A stretch of 64,000 nt of DNA from Terfezia claveryi (Eukaryota > Ascomycota > Pezizomycetes > Pezizales > Pezizaceae), in the NCBI GenBank assembly GCA_015179025.1, contig WHUX01000004.1:496001-560000 (forward strand), read 5' to 3'. Position 1 is the first letter of the stretch, and every line of letters begins with the position of its first letter. A program made the position numbers and the translations under genes. Below are positions 10,018 through 22,775 of the stretch, piece after piece. Under the pieces are notes generated by a model, which was not told where the DNA came from, did no database searches, and was given only the letters and a program-made list of their open reading frames with translations.

Positions 10018-11826
10018 GTACCATTGGCTACCTAAGGATGACCGACCACGGTAGGTTGGCCGGGGTCAACACGCTAGCCATTTTCGGGAATCCCGTGATG
10101 CTAGGCGAGCAGAGTGGTAAGCGGCCATTCTGGCTAAATTGAGATCTATGGAAACAACTTCGCTCTACAACATGGTAGCCCTCATGCCCCGCCAAAATCA
10201 GCCTATATACCAATACCTCCAGTCTACGATATGACCTCCCGGTCAACCACCCACCCCCCTCGACCCCACCATATAGGCTGAATATCGGGCAGGTGAGCCT
10301 ATGAGCACTAGAAGGCCTTTACCAAGCATCTATATTCGTACTAAAACAGCTTTTATAGCAGCAGCCTACAATATAGTGAAACGGTATGCTATCAAACAAT
10401 TCATTCACCGCTACAAAATAAGTTTATTTGAGAATTCGCTAATTTTACTTGATTTATGTTGCCCTAAACCTCCTGCTCTCAAATCTGCTGCAAAATACTC
10501 ATTCACAGTATTCTCAACCACCACGGAGAGGCTTCCAATAGTACCAATATGTCCCTGCATTAAAGACTAATACCCCCAACAACCCTCCAAGAAGACCCTC
10601 CCGCCCACTCCTACTCGACCCCACCATATAGGCTGAATATCGGGCAGGTGAGCCTATGAGCACTAGAAGGCCTTTACCAAGCATCTATATTCATAATAAA
10701 ACAGCTTTTATAGTAGCAGCCTACAATATAGTGAAATGATATATTAAACAAGTCACTCACCGCTGTTTATTTGAGAATGCGCTAATTATGCTATCCTAAA
10801 CCACCTGCTCTCAATCTGCTGCAAAATACTCATCTCGCCACTACGGAGAGGCTTCTAATAGTACGAATATGCCTCTGCATTAAAGACCACCGCCTCCAAT
10901 AACTCTCCCAATAAGACCCCCCCCCCCCCCCCCGTCCCTCTCCATTACACCCCCCTCCCTCCATTAACCCCATGGGCCGAATATCCCCCTTACACCAACC
11001 ATGTGCTTAAGCCCAAGCATACCCGATACCAGTAGGAGATATATATAGTGCTAGGTGCTAGGGTAGACTCGCCAAACTAGGTAGGACCTAGGTTAGATGC
11101 ACTAGATTAGACACTGGTTACATCTAGGTGCAGCCAGTTAGACGCTAAGTCAGGTGATAAGGCGTCGTGGAAGTTTAGTTGAGTTATAGGCCTATTCGTC
11201 CAATATTTTGCCTATATGGTGGGGTCGAGTGGGGGTGGGGGGGGGGGGCCTTCTTAGAGGGCCGTTGGGGGTAGTGGTCTTTAATGCAGGGACATATTGG
11301 TACTATTGGAAGCCTCTCCGTGGTGGTTGAGAATACTGTGAATGAGTATTTTGCAGCAGATTTGAGAGCAGGAGGTTTAGGGCAACATAAATCAAGTAAA
11401 ATTAGCGAATTCTCAAATAAACTTATTTTGTAGCGGTGAATGAATTGTTTGATAGCATACCGTTTCACTATATTGTAGGCTGCTGCTATAAAAGCTGTTT
11501 TAGTACGAATATAGATGCTTGGTAAAGGCCTTCTAGTGCTCATAGGCTCACCTGCCCGATATTCAGCCTATATGGTGGGGTCGAGGGGGGTGGGTGGTTG
11601 ACCGGGAGGTCATATCGTAGACTGGAGGTATTGGTATATAGGCTGATTTTGGCGGGGCATGAGGGCTACCATGTTGTAGAGCGAAGTTGTTTCCATAGAT
11701 CTCAATTTAGCCAGAATGGCCGCTTACCACTCTGCTCGCCTAGCATCACGGGATTCCCGAAAATGGCTAGCGTGTTGACCCCGGTCAACCTACCGTGGTC
11801 GGTCATCCTTAGGTAGCCGATGGTAC
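10018..11826. mobile_element. 1.8-kb element with ~0.6-kb near-identical inverted arms
   Basis: Arms at about 10018-10634 and 11209-11826 are reverse complements. The short frames inside them translate identically on opposite strands (10028-10246 minus = 11598-11816 plus; 10301-10570 plus = 11543-11274 minus), with a single Ala/Val difference in the first. The ends read GTACCATTGGCTACC on the left and GTACCATCGGCTACC read inward on the right. The 570-base spacer holds a diverged second copy of part of the arm, a C14 run near 10918-10931 and no transposase. No clean 9-bp duplication flanks it. I infer a non-autonomous foldback-type DNA element of recent origin; the frames within it are probably not genes. 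Confidence 0.75.
10261..10930 (+). repeat. Internal ~355-bp tandem repeat within the inverted-arm element
   Basis: The phrase CGACCCCACCATATAGGCTG occurs at 10261 and again at 10616. The following about 300 bases are recognisably the same but diverged: small deletions, and ATTCGTACTAAAAC becoming ATTCATAATAAAAC. A further partial unit begins at the inner edge of the right arm near 11220. The second unit is far more diverged than the two arms are from each other, so the tandem duplication is older than the inverted duplication. Confidence 0.7.
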
Positions 11827-12286
11827 CTGTTTCCTATCGCCAAGTACCTTGTATCTTCGCTACGTCCCATTCTTCCGGCAGCCAAGTAGCTTAGGTCTCG
11901 CTTCATTTCATCCTTCCGGCTGCATAGGCTTGTTGACAGTGATATGGCGCTAATTTGGGCAGTGATCACGATAGTTGTTGTATTAATTTAGCTAGTTTTA
12001 GATTATATTCAGTATGTAGTGAGAATAAAATACTAGTCTGGTTGGCACATAAAATACGTGTTTGGAAATGCATAAAGTGCAACTGCCATAGAAAAACTAT
12101 GAGACCATGCAATTAGAATGAGATTTTGAGTGCCTACAGGACAGAGGGTACGTCGGGACGCACCCGACGCAGATATTATTTTTGCTGATGTAGAATGAAG
12201 GGAAGAAGAAGAGGCAGGAATAGAAGCAGATGAGGAGGGATGATCTTGTGGAATTCGAGAATAATGAGGAGGATTAACGCTGACGA
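11827..12286. other. Intergenic with one micro-insertion
   Basis: This stretch holds the 15-bp insertion at 12034-12048 and no supportable gene. Confidence 0.5.
12034..12048 (+). mobile_element. 15-bp TAGTCT micro-insertion, 9-bp TSD ATAAAATAC
   Basis: TAGTCTGGTTGGCAC is flanked by ATAAAATAC at 12025-12033 and 12049-12057, with the flanking bases outside differing, so the duplication is exactly nine. The insert is identical to that at 68-82 and to the first 15 bases of the one at 37888. Confidence 0.88.
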
Positions 12287-12640
12287 TTAAGGTGCTAACT
12301 CGAACCTCAGGGTAATGGCTTCGTGAAGTACATCAGGCTTACACTGATTGTAGATGAAACGAAGAAGCCCCCTTTCAATCTTCTCATGATGTTACTGCAC
12401 TTGGAATTGGGTCTTCTTGCACCTTGAGGTAGTATGATACCTCAACGACCAAAGATTTTGAGCATTGGCGTCTGAATCTTCCACATTCCTAATACAAATG
12501 AGAAGCATGCTATCTGGCCCGAACTCGATTTGGGGAGCAGGATTATATGGGTCTACGGAAGCTCGGATGCTGAGTTCTGGAGTACTAAATGTATCTTGTC
12601 CTTTATATACATCCCACCTTCACTTGATCTCCTGCACATG
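12287..12640 (-). pseudogene. Unidentified gene relic with one internal stop
   Basis: One minus-strand frame reads about 110 codons with a protein-like composition: LSIRASVDPYNPAPQIEFGP, DSMLLICIRNVEDSDANAQN, then a TAA at 12392-12394, then HHEKIERGLLRFIYNQCKPD and VLHEAITLRFELAP to the TAA at 12287. The frame is kept on both sides of the internal stop, as expected of a formerly intact exon in which a sense codon such as CAA became TAA. A possible acceptor precedes the frame near 12640. I do not recognise the family. Confidence 0.4.
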
Positions 12641-13574
12641 CAGTTAGGTTATATAATATAATACAATGGTAGTCTCAAAATCATGACATTGCAGTTTGGT
12701 ATAGGAAAAGCAAAAACACCCAACACCAGGTCTTAGAGGCAGGGGGGCGTAATGTATTGTAGAGTGGATGCAATATGTTTCGCTTTGTATAGTTTCAGTT
12801 TCTCGGTACCAGAATTTACATTCGCAGTTTGGTTTGTATCTCCTGTATATGGCATTCGCACTCTGGCGAATATTCTTTATACAGGGAGCCTTCAAGGGAC
12901 TTGGGTCGTGAACCTTCTATCAATTCTCTTCTATGCATCCTTTGAAACTCTCCAGCTCCTGATGGGTGGAATCAAACATACTTAGAGAAATGATTACGAG
13001 ACAAAAATAGATAGACGTTGCACAATGTTATTCCCCATGGTCGTGCAGTACGATGATTCGGTTCTTCTGAATTATGTGATTGGCAAGCAAATTCTATGGT
13101 CTATGTGGCACTTTCCAGATACTCCGCGATTCCCATGAGGTATGTCGTGCTTTGCCCTGGGGTGTGGAGACTTGTGGTAGAGACAACCAATAGGGATGTG
13201 GGTGGGACCGACATACCCAACTATCACCACTCATCAGATGTCTTCGTGAGGCCGATGGTGATCTGTGGGCATCGGGCATATGCGATGGGCATCCGATCCT
13301 CCATCCCCGTATCTACAGTAGTGTAACTGTTTCATCAGGCTGGCCAGCAGGTAGCTACAGTATGACCAGGGGTTTTCTTTTTCTGTCTGGACCTTTTTTT
13401 TTTTTTACTACATAATCAGCTCTTACTCTCTTCATCTTCGTGAATTGCGTGATAGGATAGAGTTTTTTGTTTTTCTCGCTTAGTAGGGAAGCCCTTCGAG
13501 CTTCATACAGTTTACAACCCACTACAACCACCTCGCAGCCCCACCACAGATACTCATATTTACCCACAAGAACT
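12641..13574. other. Intergenic, CYS4 upstream region
   Basis: This is the presumed promoter and leader of the downstream gene. It includes a T12 run near 13395 and a pyrimidine- and CCAC-rich stretch just before the ATG. No other feature is supportable. Confidence 0.45.
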
Positions 13575-15401
13575 ATGACGACTATCACTCCTTCGAAGAA
13601 ACCCCATGGAACTGTGCTGGAGAATGTGTATGTTACACTTCCATTCCTTCTTTCCACTGGATGTGTATCCACGTACTAACTCTGCGCCAGCTGTGCCCAT
13701 ATTGGGGAAACCCCCATGGTCAGACTGAACCGTGTCCCGCAATCCATCGGAATCAAACCCAAAGTCTACGCCAAACTCGAGTTCTTTAATGCCGGTGGGT
13801 CGGTCAAGGACAGGATTGCACTGAGGATGATTGAGGAGGCGGAGAAGGAGGGCAGGATTAAACCTGGGTATACGTTGATTGAGCCTACGAGTGGGAATAC
13901 GTATATCTCCCCCACCGACCACTTACTACGACATTGGATTTTCTGGCTGATTAGTGTGTGTCTGTAGGGGTATTGGCCTTGCCCTCGTCGCAGCAGTAAA
14001 GGGATACCGAACAATCATCACCCTCCCAGAGAAGATGTCTGCAGAGAAAGTCTCTGTCCTCCGCGCGCTCGGTGCAGAGATTGTCCGAACCCCGACAGAA
14101 GCAGCGTTCGATTCCCCGGAATCGCATATTGGTGTGGCGAGAAGACTAGAGAAGGAGATTCCGAACAGTGTCATTTTGGATCAATATGCAAACCCAAACA
14201 ATCCGCTTGCGCATGAGCTTGGTACGGCGCAGGAGATTTGGAGGCAGACAGATGGGAAGGTTACGATGATTGTTGCGGGGGCGGGGACAGGGGGCACGAT
14301 CACGGGGATTGCTAGGTGTGTTGCCATATTCACAAACTCGAATTTGGAGAGATGGACTAATGATGCATGATCAGAGGACTCAAGGGACATAACCCCAATG
14401 TCAAAGTCATTGCTGCAGACCCAGTGGGCTCGATTTTGGCTGTCCCAGAGTCTTTAAATACCTCCCATGATTCATACAAGGTGGAGGGTATTGGCTACGA
14501 CTTCATCCCGGATGTACTAGATAGGCATCTTATCGATAAATGGTACAAGTCCGAGGATAAGGAGAGCTTTCTGTTTGCCCGGAGGTTGATTAGGGAGGAA
14601 GGGTTGCTTTGTGGTGGGTCGAGTGGAAGTGCTATGGCTGTGGCGATGAAAGCAATCAAGGACATGGATCTAACAGAAAATGATGTCGTCGTTGTGATCT
14701 TGCCGGATAGCGTGAGGAATTACCTAACAAAGGTATACCTCTCCCCCCTCCCCCAACTACCCCCACTTCCCCACTGGTCTTGACATTTCATGTAGTTCAT
14801 CGACGACACCTGGATGACCAACAACGGCTTTCCCATCCCTACAGCCCAACCGGCCCCCGAAGACCAAAAATGGCAAGGCGCCACCATTCGCGCCCTCAAG
14901 CTCAAACCCGTTGTGACCATAAAATCCTCTGCGTCCGTCTCCTCTGCCGTCGAAATCATGCAAGAAAAAGGCTACGACCAACTCCCAGTCCTCAACCACC
15001 ACGAGAAACTTGTTGGCCTAGTCACTTTCGGAAATCTCCTCTCCTACATGTCCCGCGGCCGGGCCACCCCTGACACTCCCGTCTCCGAGGTCATGTTTAA
15101 CTTTACGAAAATCAAAGAAGTGGTTACGGATCCGAGTGAAATCGGGTCGGTAAAGCCTCAGGCGAGGAAGACGAAGACGGGGGAGCTTGCTGGGAATGAT
15201 AATGTGGGAATGAGGAAAAGGAGGTATGATGAGATCACGCTAGAGACGCCACTGAGTGCGTTGAATAGGTTTTTTGAACATAATAGCGCGGGGATTGTCA
15301 CGGAGAAGGCGACGGACGGGGATGGGTTGATGCCGATTCATGTGGTTACGAAGGTGGACCTGTTGAGCTTTTTGGTCAAGAAGGTGGGGGTTGTGAATTA
15401 G
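13575..15401 (+). CDS. CYS4: Cystathionine beta-synthase
   Basis: This PLP enzyme condenses serine and homocysteine to cystathionine, the first step of transsulfuration to cysteine, in the cytosol. Exons read by eye are 13575-13627, 13691-13900, 13968-14315, 14375-14732 and 14796-15401, giving 524 residues, near the size of yeast Cys4. Key motifs are [13 protein letters not shown], then [10 protein letters not shown] with the PLP lysine at about residue 57, EPTSGNTGIGLA (rebuilt across intron 2), the phosphate-binding loop [12 protein letters not shown], and GGSSGSAM. The C-terminal part contains a pair of CBS domains ([20 protein letters not shown] ... GYDQLPVL; second from about [18 protein letters not shown]). 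There is no N-terminal heme-binding extension, as in fungal enzymes. The first exon is very short, which makes the start easy to miss, but its frame joins perfectly to CAHIGETP. Confidence 0.96.
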
Positions 15402-18400
15402 GTGGGGTGTGGTTAAATTTATGTATTAGAGGAGGCAGTATATTCAACAATCGGGCTGGCGTGTAACTTGTCTTTTAACAACAAACAAGGGATTTGGCGT
15501 TTATTTTTTGTTATAGTGGTATAGGCATTATTTCAACATTGGAGCCTGAGTCGTTTTTTTTGGCACTCGGAGGAAATAAATGGCTATAGCTCTGGGCTGT
15601 GTTGGTTGTGGAGGGTTATTCAACTTAACTGAACCTGTTGGGAGGGGGCGGCTAGTTACATATGTAGCTTATAAATAAGTACTATATATTAATATAAGTA
15701 TCCTTGGTTTTAATTTTTTTTTTTTTTTTTTGGTGGTCAATATCAATATCACCCTGATATAGATACTAGACAGTGGCTTGGTTGTTGGGGCTCGTGGCTC
15801 TCGTGGCTCAGTATACGGTGGGTTGCCAACGAAAAAATAGGTACAGTACACTATGTGGAGGGGAAGAATGAGTAGAGGTAGAGAATAGGGAGAAAGGGGG
15901 GAAAGGTGGTATAATGCGGAGAGACGAAGGATGAGGAGAGGCGAGATGAAAGGGTAGAACAGGGATGAGGAAGGGAAAGGGCCGAATGGGGCAAGCATGT
16001 ATACTAATAGGTCGCAGTTGGTGAGAGACGATGAGAGCTGCCGAACAGGGTAATAATGTACATTAGAGCAGCGAGGGGAGGGCGAGTATATAGTGGAGGG
16101 AGTCTGCGAGAGATCTGGAATAAAAGGACACCTCACTCTCTACGCACTTTCTGAGCATATCAACTAGGATCAGGATCTAAATACGCGCCCACCACAACAC
16201 AGTTTTGGGGTGCAAACTGGAAGGTTAAAGAGATACCTGCGATGGCTGACGTAACAGTAGTGGCTTCAAATGGTTGGTGGGGCTATAGTATATAACTACG
16301 AATTTATATGCTTTTACTGCAGAGATGTTATCATACACCTTACAGTAGAAAAAATCACAGAGGGAGTTCAGGGTAACTGCCAGCGATGCTGATTCCCACC
16401 TACACACCTGGAGGGCTTGGTCGCCAGTGTACAGTAAAATCAACCAATATATAAACTTCAACTTTTAATAATCACAGAAAGACAACAGAGCAAGATTGAT
16501 AAAATATAGATGAACAAATTGTCAGAATGAACAAATGAACAAATGAAGAAATGAATAGATTGTGCAAGATTAATCCTCAGGAACCGTGCGAGGAGCGCGG
16601 GGGAGGAGAAGAGGACGGTACGAGATCAGCATGTATGTATGTAAAAGAAAATATGAAAAAGACGCGCAAATATATAGATTCTATTTTTCTCCGGTTTCCC
16701 TTATCTCTTTTTTGTCGGGGGGAGTAATTAGTGTCTTTTGGAATAGGACAGGGGCAGCGGGGGAGTAGTAGGCAATGAAAGGATCTTGGCAAGGTCGAGA
16801 GTGGCGGTGGTGAGGAAGTTTGACCAGAATGGGGAGGGGTAGGGGACGAGGATGTACGGTATTGTGAGGGTCGTGGCGTTGGTATTGGGTGTGACACTGC
16901 TGGGGCACGGTGCGGTGGAGTATGATGATAAGGTGAGCCAAAAAGACAGACCTCTGGGATGAGGATCCCGCCCGGCTGCGGGTGGGGATGGGTGATGGAT
17001 GATGATATGAGATGAGTGACTTTTACGCCCTGTTCATGCTATAGTCAGCTATCAGCTCCCCAACAGCAAACATAACTGTCTTGCTACGCACATTCATGGC
17101 TTTCATTTATGTCCCTGTGTTGGTTGTTTCAATTAGCATACACTTAAACTGCGAGTGTGGCTTGGGCGGTGGATAGTTGTAGCGTACAAAAATGTATGGT
17201 ATCCCTTGATATAAGTTCTCAGGGCCGGTATATCGCATGCCTTCACGATTGATTGCCTTAAGTTTTTTTCTTTTCCTCATGTGAGATCACGAAACTATTA
17301 CCGCACTTACATTGATGACTCCTTCTTCCCCAAGATTTCCTAAGTGTAATAATGCCGGTGTTGGAGGGTAGATTGTTGATTCCTTTTTTTTTTTTATTTA
17401 ATCGTCCGATTTCTGGGACCTTTTTTTCTATTTTTTAGTTCATAATTTTGAATTCGTTTTCTTAACTTTCTCTTTCTGCTTCATGCTTTGTAATTTTTTT
17501 GGCGGATTTGCTTTTTTCTTCTTTTTTTTAATATTTTCTAGAAGGCATGGCAGATATAGCTGGGATTTGTCAAGTAGCCTCCAAGCTCTCTATGTATATA
17601 CCTTCAGCGTCAGTGTTTATGGCATCTCTGTGTGAAGGGGAAATAAATCACCTTCAGCTCATTGCAGTACCTCACCGTACTGCAGTTGATGGCTATGGGT
17701 TGTTGTTCTGTATATCTGTAGTACAACTACATGCGTATAGCGAACGGTTTTGGCGTCGGCGTCGGCGATGACGAATGGGTAAAGCGGATACAGAACTATA
17801 GCTAACAAAAAGACAAACAAATTGAGCAGTGATGTGTCAAAACTCAACGGTCTGCAATGCCCAAACTGTGTTATGTTGGCTTGTTTCAAGGAACTGTTCG
17901 AAAGCACAAACTTGTCCTGGGAAGAAAAGTGGAGAAAGATGAAGGTACCAGCCCTTCTTTCAACCCCCCCTCCTCCCCCCCCTTCTCCCCCAATTGGTGG
18001 GTTTGAGGCCCCGTATACAAACCAGCGTTGGCTATAATCTAAACTCCAGTGCGTGAGTAGGCAACATATATAAGAGGTAATTTGGGCAGATAGTCCCAGT
18101 ACTCGGGTATAAGAAGCTACCTCGTTGGTATGTAAGGTAAAGTAGGTACCTGGTATTGAGGCAAAGTACAATTCTATCTAGTGAATGAGGATGGTATATG
18201 CGCCTAAAACGACCGACTGAAGGATTATGTGAACATCTTATGTTGTGTTGGCGTTTGTTGAACCCACCCACCCAACACACGGACGGGAAATTTGCCTGAA
18301 TGAGAGATTTGTTCGCGCCGAGTATTGATACTCGACATGAAACGAGGAAAAGCAAAGGAAACATGCAAACGTCAGGATACGAAAACACGAATCGAGAAAA

Positions 18401-19007
18401 AGCCCATGTAAGATCAGACCTTCTCAAACTCAATGTATAATGAGTTTTGCTGCAGGGCTGTAAACACGAACACCGTTCCATCTTACTTCCAATCAAACAA
18501 CGGACGAATTCGCTGTGCATCAAAGAAGCAACGTTTAGATAGACATCTCGACCTAAACTCTTCTCCAATAGATACCGTTGAAGGCAAACTAATCCCCCAA
18601 AAATACAGCGACAAAAACAAAGCTACTAAAACAGAAACCAAAGGAATTTATATAACTGAGCACAGTCCTTTGAGTCATGGATAAAGACAGTAAACAATCA
18701 TAGAAGACTCGTCAGCTTTTTCATCAGGAACAAGTGCACATAACGCATGCTCTCCAGCTGCCTCCCACTCCACTTTGCCTCATCACAAAATGCGGAAAGA
18801 AGCGCCTAGATGTGGCACGGCATTACATATTGCCTCGCCCAAATTTTTATACAATACAAAAAACACTAAAACATAAACATAAACATAATGATGAAACAAT
18901 ACCCGTATCGTAACAAGATAATGAAAAAGTAAATAAGAAATATAAAGACCAAAAACCAAATGCCAAGTTGCGTGCACGCAAACGCAATGATAGCAAACCA
19001 ATCAACG
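15402..19007. other. Intergenic between convergent CYS4 and PUF genes
   Basis: These 3.6 kb contain the 3' untranslated regions of two convergent genes. Open frames near 15669-16136, 16577-16941 and 17659-18568 (minus) have no recognisable domains and are low-complexity or composition-biased, so I do not call them genes. Short repeats of AAATGAAC occur at about 16520-16555, and T-rich runs at 15713-15731 and 17382-17395. Confidence 0.45.
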
Positions 19008-22000
19008 CTACAAAAAATCGTCAGTATCACTGCTAGACGTATACGGATATCCTGAATGGGGAGCTACCCGTCCATTGCGGCGGCTGCCATTGCCCTGTTG
19101 TTGTTGTTGCTGTTGCTGTTGCTGCTGCTGATGGCCTTGTTGAAGCTGCTGCTGAGACTGATGTTGTTGCTGTGGCGGTGAAAACAGTTGGACACCATTC
19201 ATTGGTGGGTATGGATACGCACTCATCAGCTGTTGTGCCATCAAGGGATTGAAAGCAGGTTGTACACCAAAGAGTGTTTGTAGAGGTATCATTGAGTTTT
19301 GTGGATGTTGTCCAGCCCCGCGAAAGTCTTGTGTCGCTGTAGGCGCCGCTGGATAGCCCATTGGAGCGTACATCCCTGGAGGCCTCATTGCCACTTGTTG
19401 CATGATGGCAGCCTGATACTGAAGTTGAGGCACTGCCATAGAGTTAGCTTGGGCTTGGTTGTAGAGGGGTGGCGCGCGAGAAAGGGATGCCGCGGCGGCG
19501 GCAGCAACGGCAGCAGGGTCGAATTGTGCAGAGGGACCTCCATTAAAGTACGGGTTCGGAAAATCTCTGCCATGGTTCGGGGGCTGGTGGTTTGGATGGT
19601 TTTGGGTGTTTTGGGTATTAGTCACAGGGGATTGTGCATTGTTATTGCGGTGCCTTTCATTCCCGTTCGAGTTCCCATTAATACCATTATCTCTAGAATG
19701 GTTATTTGACCCTGTATTGTTCGATCCTCCATTCCGGGTAGGCAGTCCAACCTCTTCCATCAACCTCTTGTAACCCTGAGCCGGCTGTGCCTTGAGTCGT
19801 AAAAGCACATTGCGGACATTTTGCACAACCTCACTTCGCATGTTTTCATCAAAGAATGGAGTCGTAAGCACCTTGAATATCAGCGTTGCCCCACAAGCGT
19901 GATCACTGAGAATCTCCTCTAGCACTTTATCGTTTGGAGAAAAGAACAATGCTCTGAGGATTATGTCCCGCGCCTCTGGTTCGTTCCTTTGGTTAATGAC
20001 TTTAAGAACAGTAAGATAGGCAACCTTGTGGGTGCAAAGATGAACTAAATGTGGCACGAGGCGGGGAGCTAAAACAGTGCGCCGTCTTGGGAAGGTGCAT
20101 GTATCTAGGAACCAGGTGAGGAGCAATGCACCGTTAGCGTTAGAAGCAAGTTGGACGCTGTGGAGAGCAATTGCTGCCGCCAACATCCTTTGCTGATCTT
20201 TGTTGGCGTGATGGCTTTCAAGGCAGGCTCTCATTGCTCGTGCGCCGAATCTGCCTTGCGCAATTTCCCAGATACGCCCCAACATTGTTTCAAAGATGAA
20301 GTCATTGTATGGAGAACCAAAGCGTAGACAACATTGCAAAACGTAATTTCCGTACTGGTCCATGAAGAGCGCGATACAGTAGGGACGTAGGTGGTGCATG
20401 ATAGTGCCCATTTGAGTCTCAGTTTTAGCAACATCGATGATCTTCTGACCTGCCCAAGTACCATTTTTATGAATACCAATCTCAGCCAAATGAGGTGCAA
20501 TTCTATCCAACATTGCTTCTTTGACTGGTTCCGAGCAGAATTCAAAGAGCTTCTGAACAACTGTATTCCCAAGGTAATCTACGTGACAGAATTAGTAAGG
20601 TCTCATACATGATGAAGGTATAACGCACCACTCGACAACTCGGCAATTTCATCCAACATCCCCATAGCGATCTCCTCAATCTCAGAAGTAGAACAATTAT
20701 TATTATCAATGCGCTTTCGAATATCCCGCAATTTCGGGGCATCGTGTACACGATTGTGGCTAGGCTCCGGGATGGTAGGAATCTCATCTTTAAAGCTATT
20801 ATACTCGATAGCAGTAATGACGTTTTTCTCTATCTTCTTCTGATCTTCGGGCTCGGCACCAAACTCTGTAACAATGCTAAGGATATCATCCTTCAATTCC
20901 CGTAGGTCTGGAACTTCAAGAGCCGCTGCCAGTGCATTCGCATGCGGGCGTGAGTCTTGTGGAGCGGCATTATCTCGTGCACCCGCTAATCCATCGGCAC
21001 CATTCCCATTCGTGGAATGGCTGAAGGGGTCAGGACTGGCAGAACTGTAGGCACCGTTGGGTGTAGGGGCACCATTACTGCCTGGTGGTCCTTGTACTTT
21101 CGCGAACCCAATCCTCACCGGACCAGCCCCAGGGAAGATCTCTTTGCCATTGAGAAGATTCCTGGACTGGATAGCTGACTCAATACGCTCAAAGTTGACA
21201 AAACCACAGTTTTTGTGCGTGAGCACCCTGGCAGACTCCACAGCGCCGTATATCTGGAATATTGCGATTAAAGATGATATCGTGGTTGATGCAGGAATGT
21301 TTCCGAGCCACAGCGAGCGTGTAGGTCCTTCAACGTGAGACTGGCCTTCTTCGATGATATTCATCATCCCACCCTCCCCACTTGATGGACGTACATGAGA
21401 AGTGCCTAAATGAAGTTGTGAGACCATATCGGGAACATCAAAGTAGTCCCTTTGCAATTCCGAGGCATTGGTAATAGCGTCGAGGCGTGAAGGAGTAGTT
21501 ACATAACCTTTCATTGACCGCACAGGTGACTCCAAGATACCTGTAGTCCGGGATCGGGGCCTACTTGGAGCCATACTTTTATAGGCAGCACCCACTGCAG
21601 AGTGCATCATTGAGCCTGGGACGGCAGAAGGTGTGTGCTGTCCAGATCGGCTGTTGTAGTGCATTTCAGCTTCCTCCTCTTCCTCTTCAGCGTACTTCTC
21701 CTTCGCATTAACGGAATACGATCTAAATCTATTCAGATTTCGCTGTAACCCCGACATATCTCCAATAAAAGGTTGCAAGACAGCCGCTCGATGGCCGTCA
21801 ACCACCTGGTCAATGGTGCTTTTAGCTAATGTTGCATGAGTAGGTTGCGGGGTATCCGCTAAGCCAAGGTAATCCAATGTCCTCATCGATGCGTCATCTT
21901 CACGGGAAAAAGAAGAGTGTGCAGGTGACGAAGGAACATTTGAAGATGTGCTAACGTTCCTTTCACGAGTGCCGGTGGTAGAACTCCATGTGGTCGTTGG

Positions 22001-22775
22001 GAAAACTGAGTTAAAAAGCGGGCTAACATAAGGATTACGAGGTGGAAGGTTAAGTGACCCCGATCTCAGCCTTGATGCTACCGAAGGCGTTGTTGCGGGA
22101 ACAGATATCGGGGTGGTATCAGGGATCTCAATGTTAGAGGGCGCGTTGGCCTTGAATGGGCTCGGGGCTGGTGAAGGTCGAGTCGTAGTAGGGAGGACAG
22201 GTGGTGGTGGCGGGCTATTGTTTGTGAGTGTTACTGGACTGAATCTGGAAGGTACGGTCCCTGCCCTGGCACGCCGAAGGACAGGAGACTCAAATTCTGG
22301 CTGAAGTGCAATGGGTTCCGGGAAAGCGGATTGTTGTGATTCCTGGGAAATGGTATCACGCTCTCGCAAGGATGATGCTGTAGTTGAAGGCATTGAACCC
22401 CATATCTGAGAATGGGCGACGCCCTCCTCCGCTTGAATTTCACGGGCTCTTTGGTAAAGTCAGCAATTGATTCAGAGAAAATAGCAGTATCTGGGCAAAA
22501 ATGAGGGCTGTTTATTTCACCACCCACCGTTTGGAAAACAGTCTGTTGGGTCCAGTGGCATCGTAGGAAGGGGAGCCGGCCCCCATTCGGATATTACTGG
22601 CAGAGCTGGTCGCACTGTTCATTACACCGTTCGTATAACGCAACGGGTTGCTAGAGAGGCCCTCTGTCGGAGATGTATTAGCGGTGTTGGATGTGCTTGA
22701 AGAAGATCCTGATGCGTGTTGCTGCGTAAGATGATGAAGCTGTTGGCCCAGGGTAAGGTCTGCTGCCGATGACAT
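19008..22775 (-). CDS. RRM plus Pumilio-repeat RNA-binding protein (Jsn1/Puf2-like)
   Basis: This gene encodes a cytoplasmic mRNA-binding regulator of stability or translation. Exons read by eye are 22775-22528, 22448-20629 and 20578-19008, giving about 1212 residues. The exon 1/2 junction rebuilds KRAREIQAEEGV, a conserved N-terminal phrase of this fungal family. An RRM spans about residues 460-535 (SLWLGNIPASTTISSLIAIF ... CGFVNFERIESAI). The Pumilio homology region follows (YLGNTVVQKLFEFCSEPVKE, YGNYVLQCCLRFGSPYNDFI, GARAMRACLE, HKVAYLTVLKVIN). The C-terminus is Asn-, Ala- and Gln-rich with a polyglutamine run (CAG/CAA mixed) near 19090-19130. RRM followed by PUF repeats is the architecture of yeast Jsn1/Puf1 and Puf2. 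It is convergent with CYS4 and divergent from VPS72. Confidence 0.93.

Noticed and set aside
10028..11816. Conserved-looking 72- and 89-119-residue frames in the inverted arms
   Set aside because: They match only because the arms are copies of each other. No recognisable domain, and the frame in one arm ends early.
15669..16941. Minus-strand Pro/Ser/Leu-rich frames downstream of CYS4
   Set aside because: Composition follows pyrimidine-rich DNA. There is no family resemblance.
17659..18568. Two overlapping minus-strand frames of 170 and 178 codons
   Set aside because: Cysteine- and tyrosine-rich translation without domains, in AT-rich DNA between convergent genes. No splice or start support.
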